A DNA stretch of 64,000 bases from Anaerospora hongkongensis (GCF_004339805.1 NZ_SLUI01000009.1:62001-126000), one strand, 5' to 3'; numbered from the stretch's first letter, positions 8,438 through 17,831 are shown. A program made the numbers and translations. The notes: a model not told the origin generated them from the sequence alone.

Positions 8438-9684
8438 AAATCCTACATATTGCTGTGCATATGGGAGGGGGTATCGGCTCTGCCTACGCCGGTCTGGGAA
8501 CCTGTGGGCGCCAACAGTCTATCCTTCTCCTGGAAGAACCGATCGATAAAAGCTCTCTTGCTAAAGTTCAGAGGGAAGGTTTTCGTATCTTTTTTGCAAC
8601 AGATAAGGAGGAAATCAAGAGGGAGTTGGCGGAGGCCGATATCGTTGTATTTAACTGGACTCATCATCCTGCACTTACCCAATTTTTACATCAGTTCCCT
8701 GACATCCCCATTCGGAGCGTGCTCTGGTGTCATGTATCCGGTAACTATTTCCCCGCTTTGCGCGCTGAATTTTTAGAATGCTTCGAGCAAGTGATTTTTG
8801 CTTCACCGTATAGCCTGCAACTGCCGCAGATTCAAAAAATGGGTGCCAAATATATAAGCGAACATTTTGATGTGGTATATGGCTTGGGCGATTTGAGGCG
8901 GTTTGCGCAAAGCTCACGAGAGCCACATGGTAAATTTGTAATAGGTTATGTAGGAACACATGGCTTTTGCAAGCTTCATCCAAAGTTTGTGGACTTCTGT
9001 GCTGCGGTTACTGTTCCAAACGTAGAATTTGCGATGGTGGGAAGTCCTGTTACACGGGAGGAGATTCTTTCTGCCGCAAAACAAAAGGGAATTGAGGATC
9101 GGTTTACCTTTTATGGACAGGTCGATAATGTCCCCCAACTGCTATCAAGGATGGACGTATTTGGATATCTGTTGAATCCACAGCATTTTGGCGCTACGGA
9201 AAATGCATTGCTGGAGGCAATGGCAGCGGGACTCCCCGTGGTCGCCCTCAATCAGTGTGTGGAAAGCGTTATTATCAGGAATGGAAAAACCGGGATACTG
9301 GTCAAAAATCCGCAAGAATATGGGAAGGCAATCCAGCGGCTCTACGAAGACCGGGAGTTAATGGCTCATATGGGAGAAGCAGCTTGCCGGGATGTGCTGC
9401 AGCGTTTTTCTGTTGAAACAAATCGGCAGCGCTTTTTAGAGCGGTGCAGCCGGATAATGCACCAGCCGAAACGAGTACATCGTTTTGGTGATTTTTTTGG
9501 AGATACGCCGGCCGATTGGTTTCTATCCTGTGTGGGTGATGATAGGACTTGCTTTCTTGAGGAGCGTGCCGGGGATGCGGGGCTCATTTTCTATGAGCCC
9601 ACGAAAGGATCTCCCCACCATTACCATACATATTTTCCAGAGGACAGACAGCTAGCTCTTTGGGCGAAACAACTTAGAAAGTAA
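8434..9684 (+). CDS. Family 4 glycosyltransferase
   Basis: A GT-B glycosyltransferase of about 416 residues. The N-terminal domain has MKILHIAVHMGGGIGSAY. The C-terminal GT4 signature is complete: KFVIGYVGTHGF, YGQVDNVPQLLSRMDVFGYL and GATENALLEAMAAGLPVVA, containing the E-X7-E donor-binding motif. It likely adds one sugar of the glycan from a nucleotide donor at the inner face of the membrane or in the cytoplasm. A tail of about 60 residues after the GT4 domain is unassigned. ATG 8434 is chosen over in-frame GTG 8419 for its N-terminus and its overlap with the small upstream frame. Confidence 0.85.
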   Translation: MKILHIAVHMGGGIGSAYAGLGTCGRQQSILLLEEPIDKSSLAKVQREGFRIFFATDKEEIKRELAEADIVVFNWTHHPALTQFLHQFPDIPIRSVLWCHVSGNYFPALRAEFLECFEQVIFASPYSLQLPQIQKMGAKYISEHFDVVYGLGDLRRFAQSSREPHGKFVIGYVGTHGFCKLHPKFVDFCAAVTVPNVEFAMVGSPVTREEILSAAKQKGIEDRFTFYGQVDNVPQLLSRMDVFGYLLNPQHFGATENALLEAMAAGLPVVALNQCVESVIIRNGKTGILVKNPQEYGKAIQRLYEDRELMAHMGEAACRDVLQRFSVETNRQRFLERCSRIMHQPKRVHRFGDFFGDTPADWFLSCVGDDRTCFLEERAGDAGLIFYEPTKGSPHHYHTYFPEDRQLALWAKQLRK

Positions 9685-9700
9685 AAGGATGTTTATATAT

Positions 9701-10810
9701 ATGGATAACTTTTATGAAGAATTGGCTCAGATTAAGCAAGAATATGCTAAGGGAGAGCATCGGAAAAAGCTGGATTTTCTTCTGAATACACTTCGCTCTC
9801 AGCCCTTTGTCATTTATGGTTCGGGGCATTTAGGACAAATCATTTATCAATATTTATTGAAGCAAGGAATCAAGGCAGAAGCCTTTTGCGATACATTTCG
9901 CAGCGGCATAGATAAAACTACAGGCGTTCCTTTAATCGTGCCGGAAGCGCTGAATGCAAGCTATACGAACAGGATAGTGGTTATGGGAACATCTAACTAT
10001 AACGCCTATTACTATGACCAAATCTGTGCAAGGTTGAAAGAAATTGGATTTCAAGGGACGGTGGTAACGCCGGAGCAGCTTCTTCTTCCTGTTTATTTTT
10101 TAGAGGCAATTCAAGATGCGGATAATCCCCTCCCTCACGTGGAACGGTATGGGGAGATGTGGAACTTCCTTGCGGATGATACTTCAAAACGAGTTTTGTT
10201 GGATAGAATCCGTCATTTATTGCTTTGGGAAGCAATGCCCCATGAGCCATATGCCAATCAATATTTTGAACCCGGAATAATTCATTTAACTGAATCAGAA
10301 GTTTTTGTGGATTGTGGTTTTTATACAGGAGACACTGCAGAAACGTTTATCCGTCAAACAAAAGGAAGATATCAACACATCTACGGATTTGAACCGGATA
10401 GTATAAATATTGAAAAATGCAATTTAGACAGGGATAAGATTTCTCTTATACAACAAGGAGTGTGGAGCGAAGAAACAATTTTGCGGTTTACCACCTCGAC
10501 ATCATTTGGAACCATGTCTGCAGTTGGGGATATCGAGATTCCTGTTACATCGCTTGACTCCTTTTTTGTGAACAAACAGGATATACCGACTTTCATTAAA
10601 ATGGATATTGAAGGTTCTGAAAAGCAGGCATTGCTGGGGGCAGCACATATCATCAAAAAACACAAACCCAAACTTGCCTTATGCGTTTATCATAAACTTG
10701 AAGATTTATATGAACTGCCTCGCATTATCAAGGATCTCCGGCCAGATTATCAGTTCTATCTACGCCATTACAGTGACTGTTATGTTGAAACTGTACTTTA
10801 TGCTATCTAA
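9701..10810 (+). CDS. FkbM family methyltransferase with N-terminal Rossmann-like domain (first copy)
   Basis: The C-terminal half is an FkbM-type SAM methyltransferase: VFVDCGFYTGDTAETF (motif I), HIYGFEPDS, a FIKMDIEGSEKQALLGA block and the tail DCYVETVLYAI. Such enzymes usually O-methylate sugars or polyketides. Residues about 30-115 form a nucleotide-binding-like domain (FVIYGSGHLGQIIYQ, AFCDTFRSG, GVPLIVPEAL) that recurs in two other proteins of this island. ATG 9701 lies 12 nt after AAAGGA; ATG 9689 is too close to that site. It is paralogous to the protein at 14267. Confidence 0.82.
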   Translation: MDNFYEELAQIKQEYAKGEHRKKLDFLLNTLRSQPFVIYGSGHLGQIIYQYLLKQGIKAEAFCDTFRSGIDKTTGVPLIVPEALNASYTNRIVVMGTSNYNAYYYDQICARLKEIGFQGTVVTPEQLLLPVYFLEAIQDADNPLPHVERYGEMWNFLADDTSKRVLLDRIRHLLLWEAMPHEPYANQYFEPGIIHLTESEVFVDCGFYTGDTAETFIRQTKGRYQHIYGFEPDSINIEKCNLDRDKISLIQQGVWSEETILRFTTSTSFGTMSAVGDIEIPVTSLDSFFVNKQDIPTFIKMDIEGSEKQALLGAAHIIKKHKPKLALCVYHKLEDLYELPRIIKDLRPDYQFYLRHYSDCYVETVLYAI

Positions 10811-10836
10811 CTATGTTGCGAGGAAAGGAGGCTAAC

Positions 10837-11838
10837 ATGGCGATTTGCGGAATAAAAGGGGAAACTAAGCGAATTCAGTTGGAGGATCACATCCCGCTCA
10901 AAACTCCGCTGAAGGTTTTGTTGGAAGCCTCCAGCATTTGCAATTTTCGGTGCTCATTTTGTCCGCATGGAAACGGCGAGGCGGCAAAGCTCATGCCACA
11001 AGGTATTATGCCGGTTTCTCTTGCCCAAAAGTGTATTGATGATCTGGCGGCTTTTCCTGATAAAGTAAAAACACTTGCTTTTGTTAGTTTTGGTGAGCCG
11101 CTTGTTAATAAGAATCTGGAAGAAATCATTCAATATGCAAGAGAAAAAGAGGTTAGCGAGAAGCTGGAAATCACCACAAATGCCTCTTTACTGACAAGAG
11201 AACGCTCGGAGAAGCTGCTGGATGCTGGAATTACACTAATTAATATTTCTATATATGGGCTGAACACACAACAGTATAAGGAGTTTTCCGATGTATCAAT
11301 AGACTTTGAGCGTTTGGTTCAGAATATTGAATATCTCTACTCTCTTTGCCAAAATACCCAGGTTGTTGTAAAAATTAGTGATGCTGTTTGTAACTCAGCA
11401 ACAGAACGGGAAGAGTTTTACCGAATTTTTTCCCCTATTTGTCATAAGATGTGTATTGAGCACGCAGTTCCGCTATGGTATGAGTTGCACGGCAGTGCAG
11501 AGGATGGTTCCAGAGATATTTACGGGAATCCCGCATGCAATAAAGAGATATGCCCTTTACCCTTTTTTACTATGTCGATTAACTCAAATGGGGTGATCAG
11601 CCCCTGCTGCAATGATTGGCAGAACCGGTTGGTTATGGGGGATGCTTCGCATCAGTCCCTACTTTCCATCTGGAATGGAAAAGAGTATCTTGCATTGCGG
11701 AAAAAGCTGCTTGCTTATGGGAACAAAGGGGGAGCTCCCTGCTGCAATTGCCGCTATCATGAGCTGGTTGCCATGGACAACATTGATCCGTTCCGGGAAG
11801 TTTTGCTGAAAAGGTTGGAAGAAAAGCATGCTTTATAG
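10837..11838 (+). CDS. Radical SAM protein with SPASM-type C-terminal cysteines (first copy)
   Basis: The CNFRCSFC motif holds the three cysteines that bind the SAM-cleaving 4Fe-4S cluster. FVSFGEPLVNKNLEEII and ITTNASLLT are the usual downstream radical SAM strands. C-terminal cysteines (CPLPFF, GVISPCCNDW, GGAPCCNCR) fit a SPASM auxiliary-cluster domain. Enzymes of this shape in glycan loci may oxidise, epimerise or dehydrate sugars by hydrogen abstraction, so the substrate is open. ATG 10837 has a full GGAAAGGAGG site; the earlier ATG 10813 has none. The end overlaps the next gene by 11 bp, so expression is coupled. Confidence 0.85.
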   Translation: MAICGIKGETKRIQLEDHIPLKTPLKVLLEASSICNFRCSFCPHGNGEAAKLMPQGIMPVSLAQKCIDDLAAFPDKVKTLAFVSFGEPLVNKNLEEIIQYAREKEVSEKLEITTNASLLTRERSEKLLDAGITLINISIYGLNTQQYKEFSDVSIDFERLVQNIEYLYSLCQNTQVVVKISDAVCNSATEREEFYRIFSPICHKMCIEHAVPLWYELHGSAEDGSRDIYGNPACNKEICPLPFFTMSINSNGVISPCCNDWQNRLVMGDASHQSLLSIWNGKEYLALRKKLLAYGNKGGAPCCNCRYHELVAMDNIDPFREVLLKRLEEKHAL

Positions 11839-13261
11839 ACCATATGGGGATACGGGCAAGCAGGTATCGCTGGTCGGCATGGGCACCGCCAGACTGTCTG
11901 CAGACCCTGCTCTGTTTTCCTCTAATGTCGAGTTAGTCCTCAAAGCGGCTTCAATGGGCGTGAATTATTTTGATACAGCACCCACTTATGCTTCCGGGGT
12001 GGCAGACAAAATTTTAGGCGAAGCCTTTTCTGAAATGAAAGGTCAAAATTTTTATGTATCGTCTAAATCCATGCTGAGTATGGATCCGACGGCTAGTGAT
12101 GTGCTGCGCCGGATTGAGGCCGCGCTAAAGATCCTACACGTGGAAAAAATCACTTTTTTTCACATGTGGAGTGTGCTGGATGTGGGGCAATACCGGAAGA
12201 TTATTGCTCCCGGCGGCCCTTATGAAGGAGCACTGAGGGCAAAGGAAGAAGGGCTTGTTGAGCATATTTGTTTTTCTGCCCATTGTGATGGACAGGAAAT
12301 TGCTCAAATTATTAATGATCGTCTGTTTGAGGGCGTTACCCTGGGCTTCAACGCTATCAATTACAGGCACCGCTTGGACGGGCTCAAGATGGCGAAGGGA
12401 AGCGGGCTGGGAACAGCTATTATGAATCCTCTGGCGGGGGGGATGATACCTGCAAATCCGGACTATTTCCGGTTTCTGAACAGAGCTGGAAATTCAGTAG
12501 TAGATTCTGCGATTCAATTTGTAGCGGCTCACCAGGAAGTCAGTACTATTCTCATTGGTGTGAATAACCTGCGCGACCTGACGGAGGCAGTATCTGCCAT
12601 TTCCCGGACAGAGCATTTGTCCGAGAGCTTGTGGCATGAGATTGTTTCCGCAATCCCCGAACCGGAAGAACCCTTGTGCACTATGTGCGATTACTGCCGG
12701 GGCTGCCCCGCCGGATTACCGGTCAACCAGATCATGGGAACCTACAATGAGTACATCCTTTCCTCATACGATGAAAAACACTTCCATGAGTATCGCAAGA
12801 TGTTTTATGGTCAGTACCCCTTTGAAACGCTTCCGTGCATCAAATGTGGCCACTGTGAAAGAAAGTGCACGCAGCACCTGCCGATTATCAGCCGGATAGA
12901 GAAAATAAATGCTATTTGTAATGAGGAAGCCGCTAAACAAAAAGCCTTGCTACAGCGCTTTTTCCCTGATGAAAGTTACCCTAAGACAGGAATTTATGGA
13001 CTGTCTATTGACGCGGAAACGATGCTGAAAGCGCATCAGAATTTTTTTGGCGGCCTGCCGGAGCAAATTGAATTTTTCGATTCGAATCCGGCTAAATGGG
13101 GAAACTGCGTTTTAGGATCTGAGAAAACTATTCTGCCGCCTTCCGAAATAAAAGCGCGAAAGGTGAAACGCATTCTGATTACTGCTACAAAATACGCTGA
13201 GGAAATTACGCAATTTCTTAAGGATTACGTGGAGGAGGGCACCGAAATCGATGTCTTATAA
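11828..13261 (+). CDS. Aldo/keto reductase with ferredoxin-type cysteine clusters and a C-terminal Rossmann-like module
   Basis: Residues 1-285 are an AKR barrel: MLYRPYGDTGKQVSLVGMG and NYFDTAPTYASGVADKILG, with the catalytic Asp and Tyr visible. Then come two cysteine groups, CTMCDYCRGCPAGLPV and CIKCGHCERKCTQHLP, able to hold 4Fe-4S clusters. The last about 85 residues (IYGLSIDAETM, IEFFDSNPAKWG, ILPPSEIKARKVKRILI) resemble the N-terminal module of the two FkbM proteins here. It may reduce a keto sugar or feed electrons to the adjacent radical SAM enzymes (inference). Overlaps of 11 bp at both ends show tight coupling with those enzymes. Confidence 0.85.
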   Translation: MLYRPYGDTGKQVSLVGMGTARLSADPALFSSNVELVLKAASMGVNYFDTAPTYASGVADKILGEAFSEMKGQNFYVSSKSMLSMDPTASDVLRRIEAALKILHVEKITFFHMWSVLDVGQYRKIIAPGGPYEGALRAKEEGLVEHICFSAHCDGQEIAQIINDRLFEGVTLGFNAINYRHRLDGLKMAKGSGLGTAIMNPLAGGMIPANPDYFRFLNRAGNSVVDSAIQFVAAHQEVSTILIGVNNLRDLTEAVSAISRTEHLSESLWHEIVSAIPEPEEPLCTMCDYCRGCPAGLPVNQIMGTYNEYILSSYDEKHFHEYRKMFYGQYPFETLPCIKCGHCERKCTQHLPIISRIEKINAICNEEAAKQKALLQRFFPDESYPKTGIYGLSIDAETMLKAHQNFFGGLPEQIEFFDSNPAKWGNCVLGSEKTILPPSEIKARKVKRILITATKYAEEITQFLKDYVEEGTEIDVL

Positions 13262-14264
13262 GGCTCACATTCTTAGTCAGAAGCGCGTTGCGCTACAAGA
13301 TGTCGTACCGTTGCCCGCGCCGTTTACCATTTTGATAGAGGTCTCACGGCTGTGTAATTTCCGCTGTGCATTTTGTCCACAGAGCCGAAGCGGCGATTTT
13401 CCACTCTTCTCTGTTAATCGGATGGATATGGAAACATTTGAGCAAATTGTAGAGCAGATGCTGGCGTTTCCCCAAAAAATAAAAAAAGTCTATATGCACG
13501 GGACAGGAGAATCTACGTTAAATCCGCAGCTTTCCAATATGATTAGTCTTTTAAAAAAGAGTGGAGCGGCAGAATATATTGATTTAACGAGCAATGGCGC
13601 GTTGCTTACTGAAAGTTTGGGCAAAAGTCTCGTGGACGCGGGACTTGACCATCTGCATATTTCCGTGGAGGGGCTTTCCACAGAGCAGTATGCTCAGGTC
13701 ACCGGCACTCATTTTGTTAAGTTTGATGGGTTTGTAGATCAAATCCGGAAATTTTCAAAAGTAAGAAAGAATTGTCGGCTGACCATTAAAATAGCCAGTA
13801 CCAGTCTACAGATGGAGGGGGATAAGGAGCGGTTTATTTCCACTTTTTCCCCTTGGTGCGATGATATTTTTGTAGAAAATATTTATCCTATCTGGCCCGA
13901 CTTTGCTCTGCCTGATTCACAGGTAACAGGTCGCGAGGAAATAGGACAATATGGGCAGGCCGTAGCTGAAAAAGAGGTTTGTCCTCAAATTTTTTCGGTA
14001 TTAGCAATAAAATGTGACGGTAGTGTATCTCCCTGCAGCGTGGATTGGCGCAATGAAGCAGCCTTGGGTAATATCCAGCAGGAAACCCTCTGCGAAATCT
14101 GGAATGGGGAGCAGTTGCGAAAGTTTCGTTTACAGCAGCTGAAGCTGGGAAGGCGTATTCTGAAGCCGTGCAAGGATTGTGGACTGCCCAAATATTCGTG
14201 TGTTGATAATCTGGACTTTTACCGAAAAGAATTAATTGAAAAAATTAGCACAACAGGAGGGTAA
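13251..14264 (+). CDS. Radical SAM protein with SPASM-type C-terminal cysteines (second copy)
   Basis: Same layout as the protein at 10837: LCNFRCAFCPQ carries the three cluster cysteines, YMHGTGESTLNPQL is the second strand, and C-terminal cysteines occur in VCPQIF, GSVSPCSVDW and LKPCKDCGLPKYSC. The two are diverged paralogues, so they may catalyse successive or alternative steps on the same glycan. The ATG at 13251 has GGAGGAGG upstream and lies inside the end of the aldo/keto reductase gene, so the pair is translated together. Confidence 0.85.
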   Translation: MSYKAHILSQKRVALQDVVPLPAPFTILIEVSRLCNFRCAFCPQSRSGDFPLFSVNRMDMETFEQIVEQMLAFPQKIKKVYMHGTGESTLNPQLSNMISLLKKSGAAEYIDLTSNGALLTESLGKSLVDAGLDHLHISVEGLSTEQYAQVTGTHFVKFDGFVDQIRKFSKVRKNCRLTIKIASTSLQMEGDKERFISTFSPWCDDIFVENIYPIWPDFALPDSQVTGREEIGQYGQAVAEKEVCPQIFSVLAIKCDGSVSPCSVDWRNEAALGNIQQETLCEIWNGEQLRKFRLQQLKLGRRILKPCKDCGLPKYSCVDNLDFYRKELIEKISTTGG

Positions 14265-14266
14265 GA

Positions 14267-15418
14267 ATGCACCAGAAATACTTACGGGAACTGGAACTTA
14301 TTTTGCAGGAAAGGGAAGCTGCAGCGCCGATCTCTATTCGAGAGGTTATGAAAACTTTGTCTGACAAGCCCATCGTTCTTTATGGAGCTGGTGCGTTTGG
14401 CAGTGAAAATTTAGCTTTATTTCGCAAATATGGAGTAAATCCTGTCGCCTTTTTGGATCAAAAAGCAGAACCTGGAAGCTTGAAGGAAGGAATCCCGGTT
14501 TACCACCCGGATGACGCCGCGCTTTCTCCTGCATTTCGAGAGAATTGTACGATCTATATCTCCATCACAATTCCCAAAAGAATTATGGCGGCGATAAAGG
14601 AGAGCCTGTTTGAATGGGGCTATTCCGATTGTCGGGTGGTGCAAAGCGTAACTGCAAGACAGATCCAATTTGAGCATAATTCGGACGAAAACCCTGGAAA
14701 TGATTATGTAACGATGCATAAAGAGCAGATTCTGCATGCGCTGACGCTGATGTCGGACGAAGAAAGCTGTAAAACTTACGTCTCCAGTATTCGGGCACAT
14801 TTGCTGAGAGACTATGAAAACTGTGTGGAGACAGATTTTCCTGTACAATATTTTAATGCAGGTGTTCCACTGAAAAGGGGATTTTCTTCTTTCGTAGACT
14901 GTGGAGCCTATAATGGGGATAGCCTGAAGAGCATTCTACAATATTGCGATCATCTGGAAACTTACGTTGGCTTTGAGCCGATTGTACCAAATTTTTCTGC
15001 GCTGTCTTACGAGGCAGATCAATTGGGGACTGCTGTAAAGAGAGCATATCTATTTCCCTGCGGGGTGGCCGAACAAACAGGCAGTGCTCGTTTTACCATC
15101 GCAGCAAGCTCCAGCTCAATGACAGACAGCGGATCTGGTGAAGTATTGCCATTGGTTCGCATAGATGATGTAATAAAACGTGTTCCTGTTACCTTCCTAA
15201 AGATGGACATTGAGGGTGCTGAATTATCGGCGTTACGGGGCGCATCCACACTTATTATGACGCAAGCGCCGGATCTGGCAATATCTGTATATCATTATGC
15301 CAATCATTATTGGGAAATCCCTTGTTTGATCGAAAGCATGAATTCTGGATACCGATTCTTTTTGCGAGCGCATACCCCTGCTACTCTAGAGACAGTTCTA
15401 TATTGTATTGAAGGATAG
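14267..15418 (+). CDS. FkbM family methyltransferase with N-terminal Rossmann-like domain (second copy)
   Basis: The C-terminal FkbM methyltransferase has SSFVDCGAYNGDSLKSIL (motif I), YVGFEPIVPNFSAL and FLKMDIEGAELSALRGA, and ends ETVLYCIEG. The N-terminal domain (IVLYGAGAFGSENLALF, VAFLDQKAEPGSL, GIPVYHPDDA) matches that of the copy at 9701. It probably methylates a sugar hydroxyl or carboxyl. It starts 2 nt after the previous stop behind AGGAGGG. It is the last gene of the island; a terminator follows. Confidence 0.82.
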   Translation: MHQKYLRELELILQEREAAAPISIREVMKTLSDKPIVLYGAGAFGSENLALFRKYGVNPVAFLDQKAEPGSLKEGIPVYHPDDAALSPAFRENCTIYISITIPKRIMAAIKESLFEWGYSDCRVVQSVTARQIQFEHNSDENPGNDYVTMHKEQILHALTLMSDEESCKTYVSSIRAHLLRDYENCVETDFPVQYFNAGVPLKRGFSSFVDCGAYNGDSLKSILQYCDHLETYVGFEPIVPNFSALSYEADQLGTAVKRAYLFPCGVAEQTGSARFTIAASSSSMTDSGSGEVLPLVRIDDVIKRVPVTFLKMDIEGAELSALRGASTLIMTQAPDLAISVYHYANHYWEIPCLIESMNSGYRFFLRAHTPATLETVLYCIEG

Positions 15419-15466
15419 TAATTCAAATAGCCGCTATTGGCGTAGTGTGGGCGAATTTTCATCTGG

Positions 15467-15499
15467 TTGCTGCAGCATTAATTCTGCAGCAAATTTTTT
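15467..15499 (+). terminator. Rho-independent terminator closing the glycan island
   Basis: A 9-bp perfect stem (15467-15475 with 15484-15492) with an 8-nt loop is followed directly by ATTTTTTAT. It separates the FkbM gene from the flaG-fliD operon. Confidence 0.8.
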
Positions 15500-15574
15500 A
15501 TGAAAGGCTCTTTAGAAACAGTCAAAATTCTTCGATATAACAATAGAGAAGAATTTGACGAGGTGGAACAAGAC

Positions 15575-15943
15575 ATGGATGTCACTTTAAAAACTGCCGC
15601 GATACTTTCAACTAACTCGGCATCGAAGAACTCAGCAGATAATCTGCCTGGCGGATCTGCAGCAGCTAAGTTTGCCAAAAACTATGATTACCCTAAACAA
15701 ACAGAAGCTAATCCCCTTAGCCGCGATGAGGCCGAGCAAGTCACCGATAAAATGAATAAGTTAATGCAACTCATAAATACTGATTTGCAGTTTTCTTTGC
15801 ATGAGAAAACCAAGCGGCTGATTGTGCAAATGGTTGATAAGCGGGACGGTACGGTTTTAAAGGAATTTCCACCGCATGAATTATTGGATACAATTGCCAA
15901 CATACAAGAATACGTTGGGCTATTGTTAGATAAAAAGGCATAG
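15575..15943 (+). CDS. flaG: FlaG family flagellar protein
   Basis: A 122-residue protein with the FlaG C-terminal core: LQFSLHEKTKRLIVQMVDKR written in part, followed by DGTVLKEFPPHELLD. FlaG influences filament length and normally sits before fliD, as here. ATG 15575 is preferred to the upstream in-frame ATG 15500 because GAGGTGG lies 8 nt before it and because the extra 25 residues look non-coding. The N-terminal third is low in conservation, as usual for the family. Confidence 0.85.
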   Translation: MDVTLKTAAILSTNSASKNSADNLPGGSAAAKFAKNYDYPKQTEANPLSRDEAEQVTDKMNKLMQLINTDLQFSLHEKTKRLIVQMVDKRDGTVLKEFPPHELLDTIANIQEYVGLLLDKKA

Positions 15944-15965
15944 TTTAGATAGGGAGGTTGTACAG

Positions 15966-17831
15966 ATGGTAATGAGAACATACGGGCTTAGCGGTTCGGG
16001 TATGGATGTTGACCAGATGGTTAAGGATTTAATGAAGGCCCGCAGGGCTTCCTATGATAAGGTGTGGCAGAAAAAGACACAGGTGGAATGGAAAAAGCAG
16101 GATGTTAATACGATTTATACATTAGCACAGGATTTCAGAAATAAAACGATTTCTGATTTTAAGAAACAGACTAATTTGTCGCCTAAGCAAGTGACCTCTA
16201 CCAATGAAACAGTAGCAAGCGCTACAGCCAATGCTGACGCAGCTAATGTGTCTCATTCGCTGATTGTTCAGCAACTCGCAGATGGTGTTAAGATGTCGAG
16301 CAGTGACAGTATAACTGATACAACTAGTGACAAGACCAAGGGAACGCTGATTGAGCAGTTTGGATATGCCGCCGGAGACAGCTTTTCCCTGTCCGTCAAC
16401 GGAAAAACGGTAAAAATTGATGTAACGGACACAACAACGCTTAGTGATGTAGTCAGCAGCATTAATAAAGCAGACGCAGATGTGAAAGCGAACTATGATT
16501 ATACCTTAGATCGTTTTTATCTGTTTTCGAATAAAACGGGATCGACGGCTGCTATCAATTTTGAAGGTACTAATGATAAAGGGATAGACTTCTTATTCAA
16601 TAAGTTGAAAATTGGTACATCCAGTGATAATCTTAGTACGGTCGGCATGACCAGTCAAAATACTTTTAGCAATGGTTCTGATACCATTGGAACTGCTCTT
16701 GGGATAAGCAGTGACTTTGTATTAAACATTGGTAAAAATGGAGTGAACACCCCAATCACGATAACCCCCGCAGATACAATTGACAGTATGCTGGGAAAAA
16801 TTAACGGTCAATTAGGTGCTGGAGCAGCTACGCTTGATTCTGCAACCGGACGTATCACCATCAAGGCAGTTGACATCAATAATGGCTGGTCAATTGCAGG
16901 AGGAGACGATACGGGGAAAGATTTTTTAGCCAATAAACTTGGCATGAAGCAGTTGGTACAGAACGGTCAAAATGCAATTGTTAAATTGGATGGGGTAGAG
17001 CTTAGGCAAAGTTCGAATACTTTCACCGTTTCCGGTGTTACATACACGTTAAAATCTACTAGTTTTGTCGATTCTGCTAATAATCCAATCCCGACTAACA
17101 TTGGTGTTCAACCGGATATTGATAAAACCATCGCCAATGTCCAAAGCTTCGTAGATAGTTATAATACTTTCATGGCCTTAATTCAGAAAGAATTAAAGGA
17201 AGATAAATATTCTGACTTTGCCCCGCTGACAGACGCTCAAAAGGCCGATATGAAGGACAGTGAAATTAAAGCCTACGAAGAAAAGGCAAAAAGCGGTTCC
17301 CTTCGCCGTGATCCTATTCTCACTCAGATGGTTTCTAATCTGCGCCTGAGCTTTACCGAGCCAATAACAGGGTTGACAGGAAAATATCAAAGTGCTGTTG
17401 ATATTGGCATTGGCACAGGAAAATATTTTGATGACGATGGTAAACTTACAACAGAAGCAACTAATGGTGGCAAAATATATGTCACTGAAAGTGATTTGCG
17501 GGCTGCGCTTGAAGAAGATCCTGATGTTGTATTCAAAATTTTTGGTACACCCGGTGATACACAAAGTTCCGAAGGCGTAGCGAACCGATTATATGACCAA
17601 ATGCAAACATCCCTTAATAGATTAAAAACTGAAGCGGGTACGCCAAACGTAACAGACACTACCAGCAATATGGCAAAAAGTATTGCCAGCTATAAAGACC
17701 AATTGTATGATATGAATAATCGCTTAGCTCAAGTCGAAGCTCGCTATTACAAACAATTTGATGCGATGGAAAAGGCGCTGAGCAACTTAAGCAAACAAAG
17801 CGCCTGGTTGTCTCAACAACTTGGAGGCTAG
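15966..17831 (+). CDS. fliD: Flagellar filament cap protein FliD (HAP2)
   Basis: Forms the cap that folds flagellin at the filament tip. The N-terminal FliD domain shows LSGSGMDVDQMVKDLMKARR. The C-terminal domain has DIGIGTGKYFDDDGKLT and a long coiled helix (QLYDMNNRLAQVEARYYKQF). At 621 residues it is on the long side, with extra central D2/D3-type domains typical of surface-exposed variation. ATG 15966 follows AGGGAGG. It is followed by fliS after 33 nt. Confidence 0.93.
   Translation: MVMRTYGLSGSGMDVDQMVKDLMKARRASYDKVWQKKTQVEWKKQDVNTIYTLAQDFRNKTISDFKKQTNLSPKQVTSTNETVASATANADAANVSHSLIVQQLADGVKMSSSDSITDTTSDKTKGTLIEQFGYAAGDSFSLSVNGKTVKIDVTDTTTLSDVVSSINKADADVKANYDYTLDRFYLFSNKTGSTAAINFEGTNDKGIDFLFNKLKIGTSSDNLSTVGMTSQNTFSNGSDTIGTALGISSDFVLNIGKNGVNTPITITPADTIDSMLGKINGQLGAGAATLDSATGRITIKAVDINNGWSIAGGDDTGKDFLANKLGMKQLVQNGQNAIVKLDGVELRQSSNTFTVSGVTYTLKSTSFVDSANNPIPTNIGVQPDIDKTIANVQSFVDSYNTFMALIQKELKEDKYSDFAPLTDAQKADMKDSEIKAYEEKAKSGSLRRDPILTQMVSNLRLSFTEPITGLTGKYQSAVDIGIGTGKYFDDDGKLTTEATNGGKIYVTESDLRAALEEDPDVVFKIFGTPGDTQSSEGVANRLYDQMQTSLNRLKTEAGTPNVTDTTSNMAKSIASYKDQLYDMNNRLAQVEARYYKQFDAMEKALSNLSKQSAWLSQQLGG

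Noticed and set aside
15511..15538. Possible sigma-28 promoter before flaG (TTTAG, 16 nt, TCGATAT)
   Set aside because: The -35 half matches the CTAAA consensus poorly, so it is not listed as a feature.
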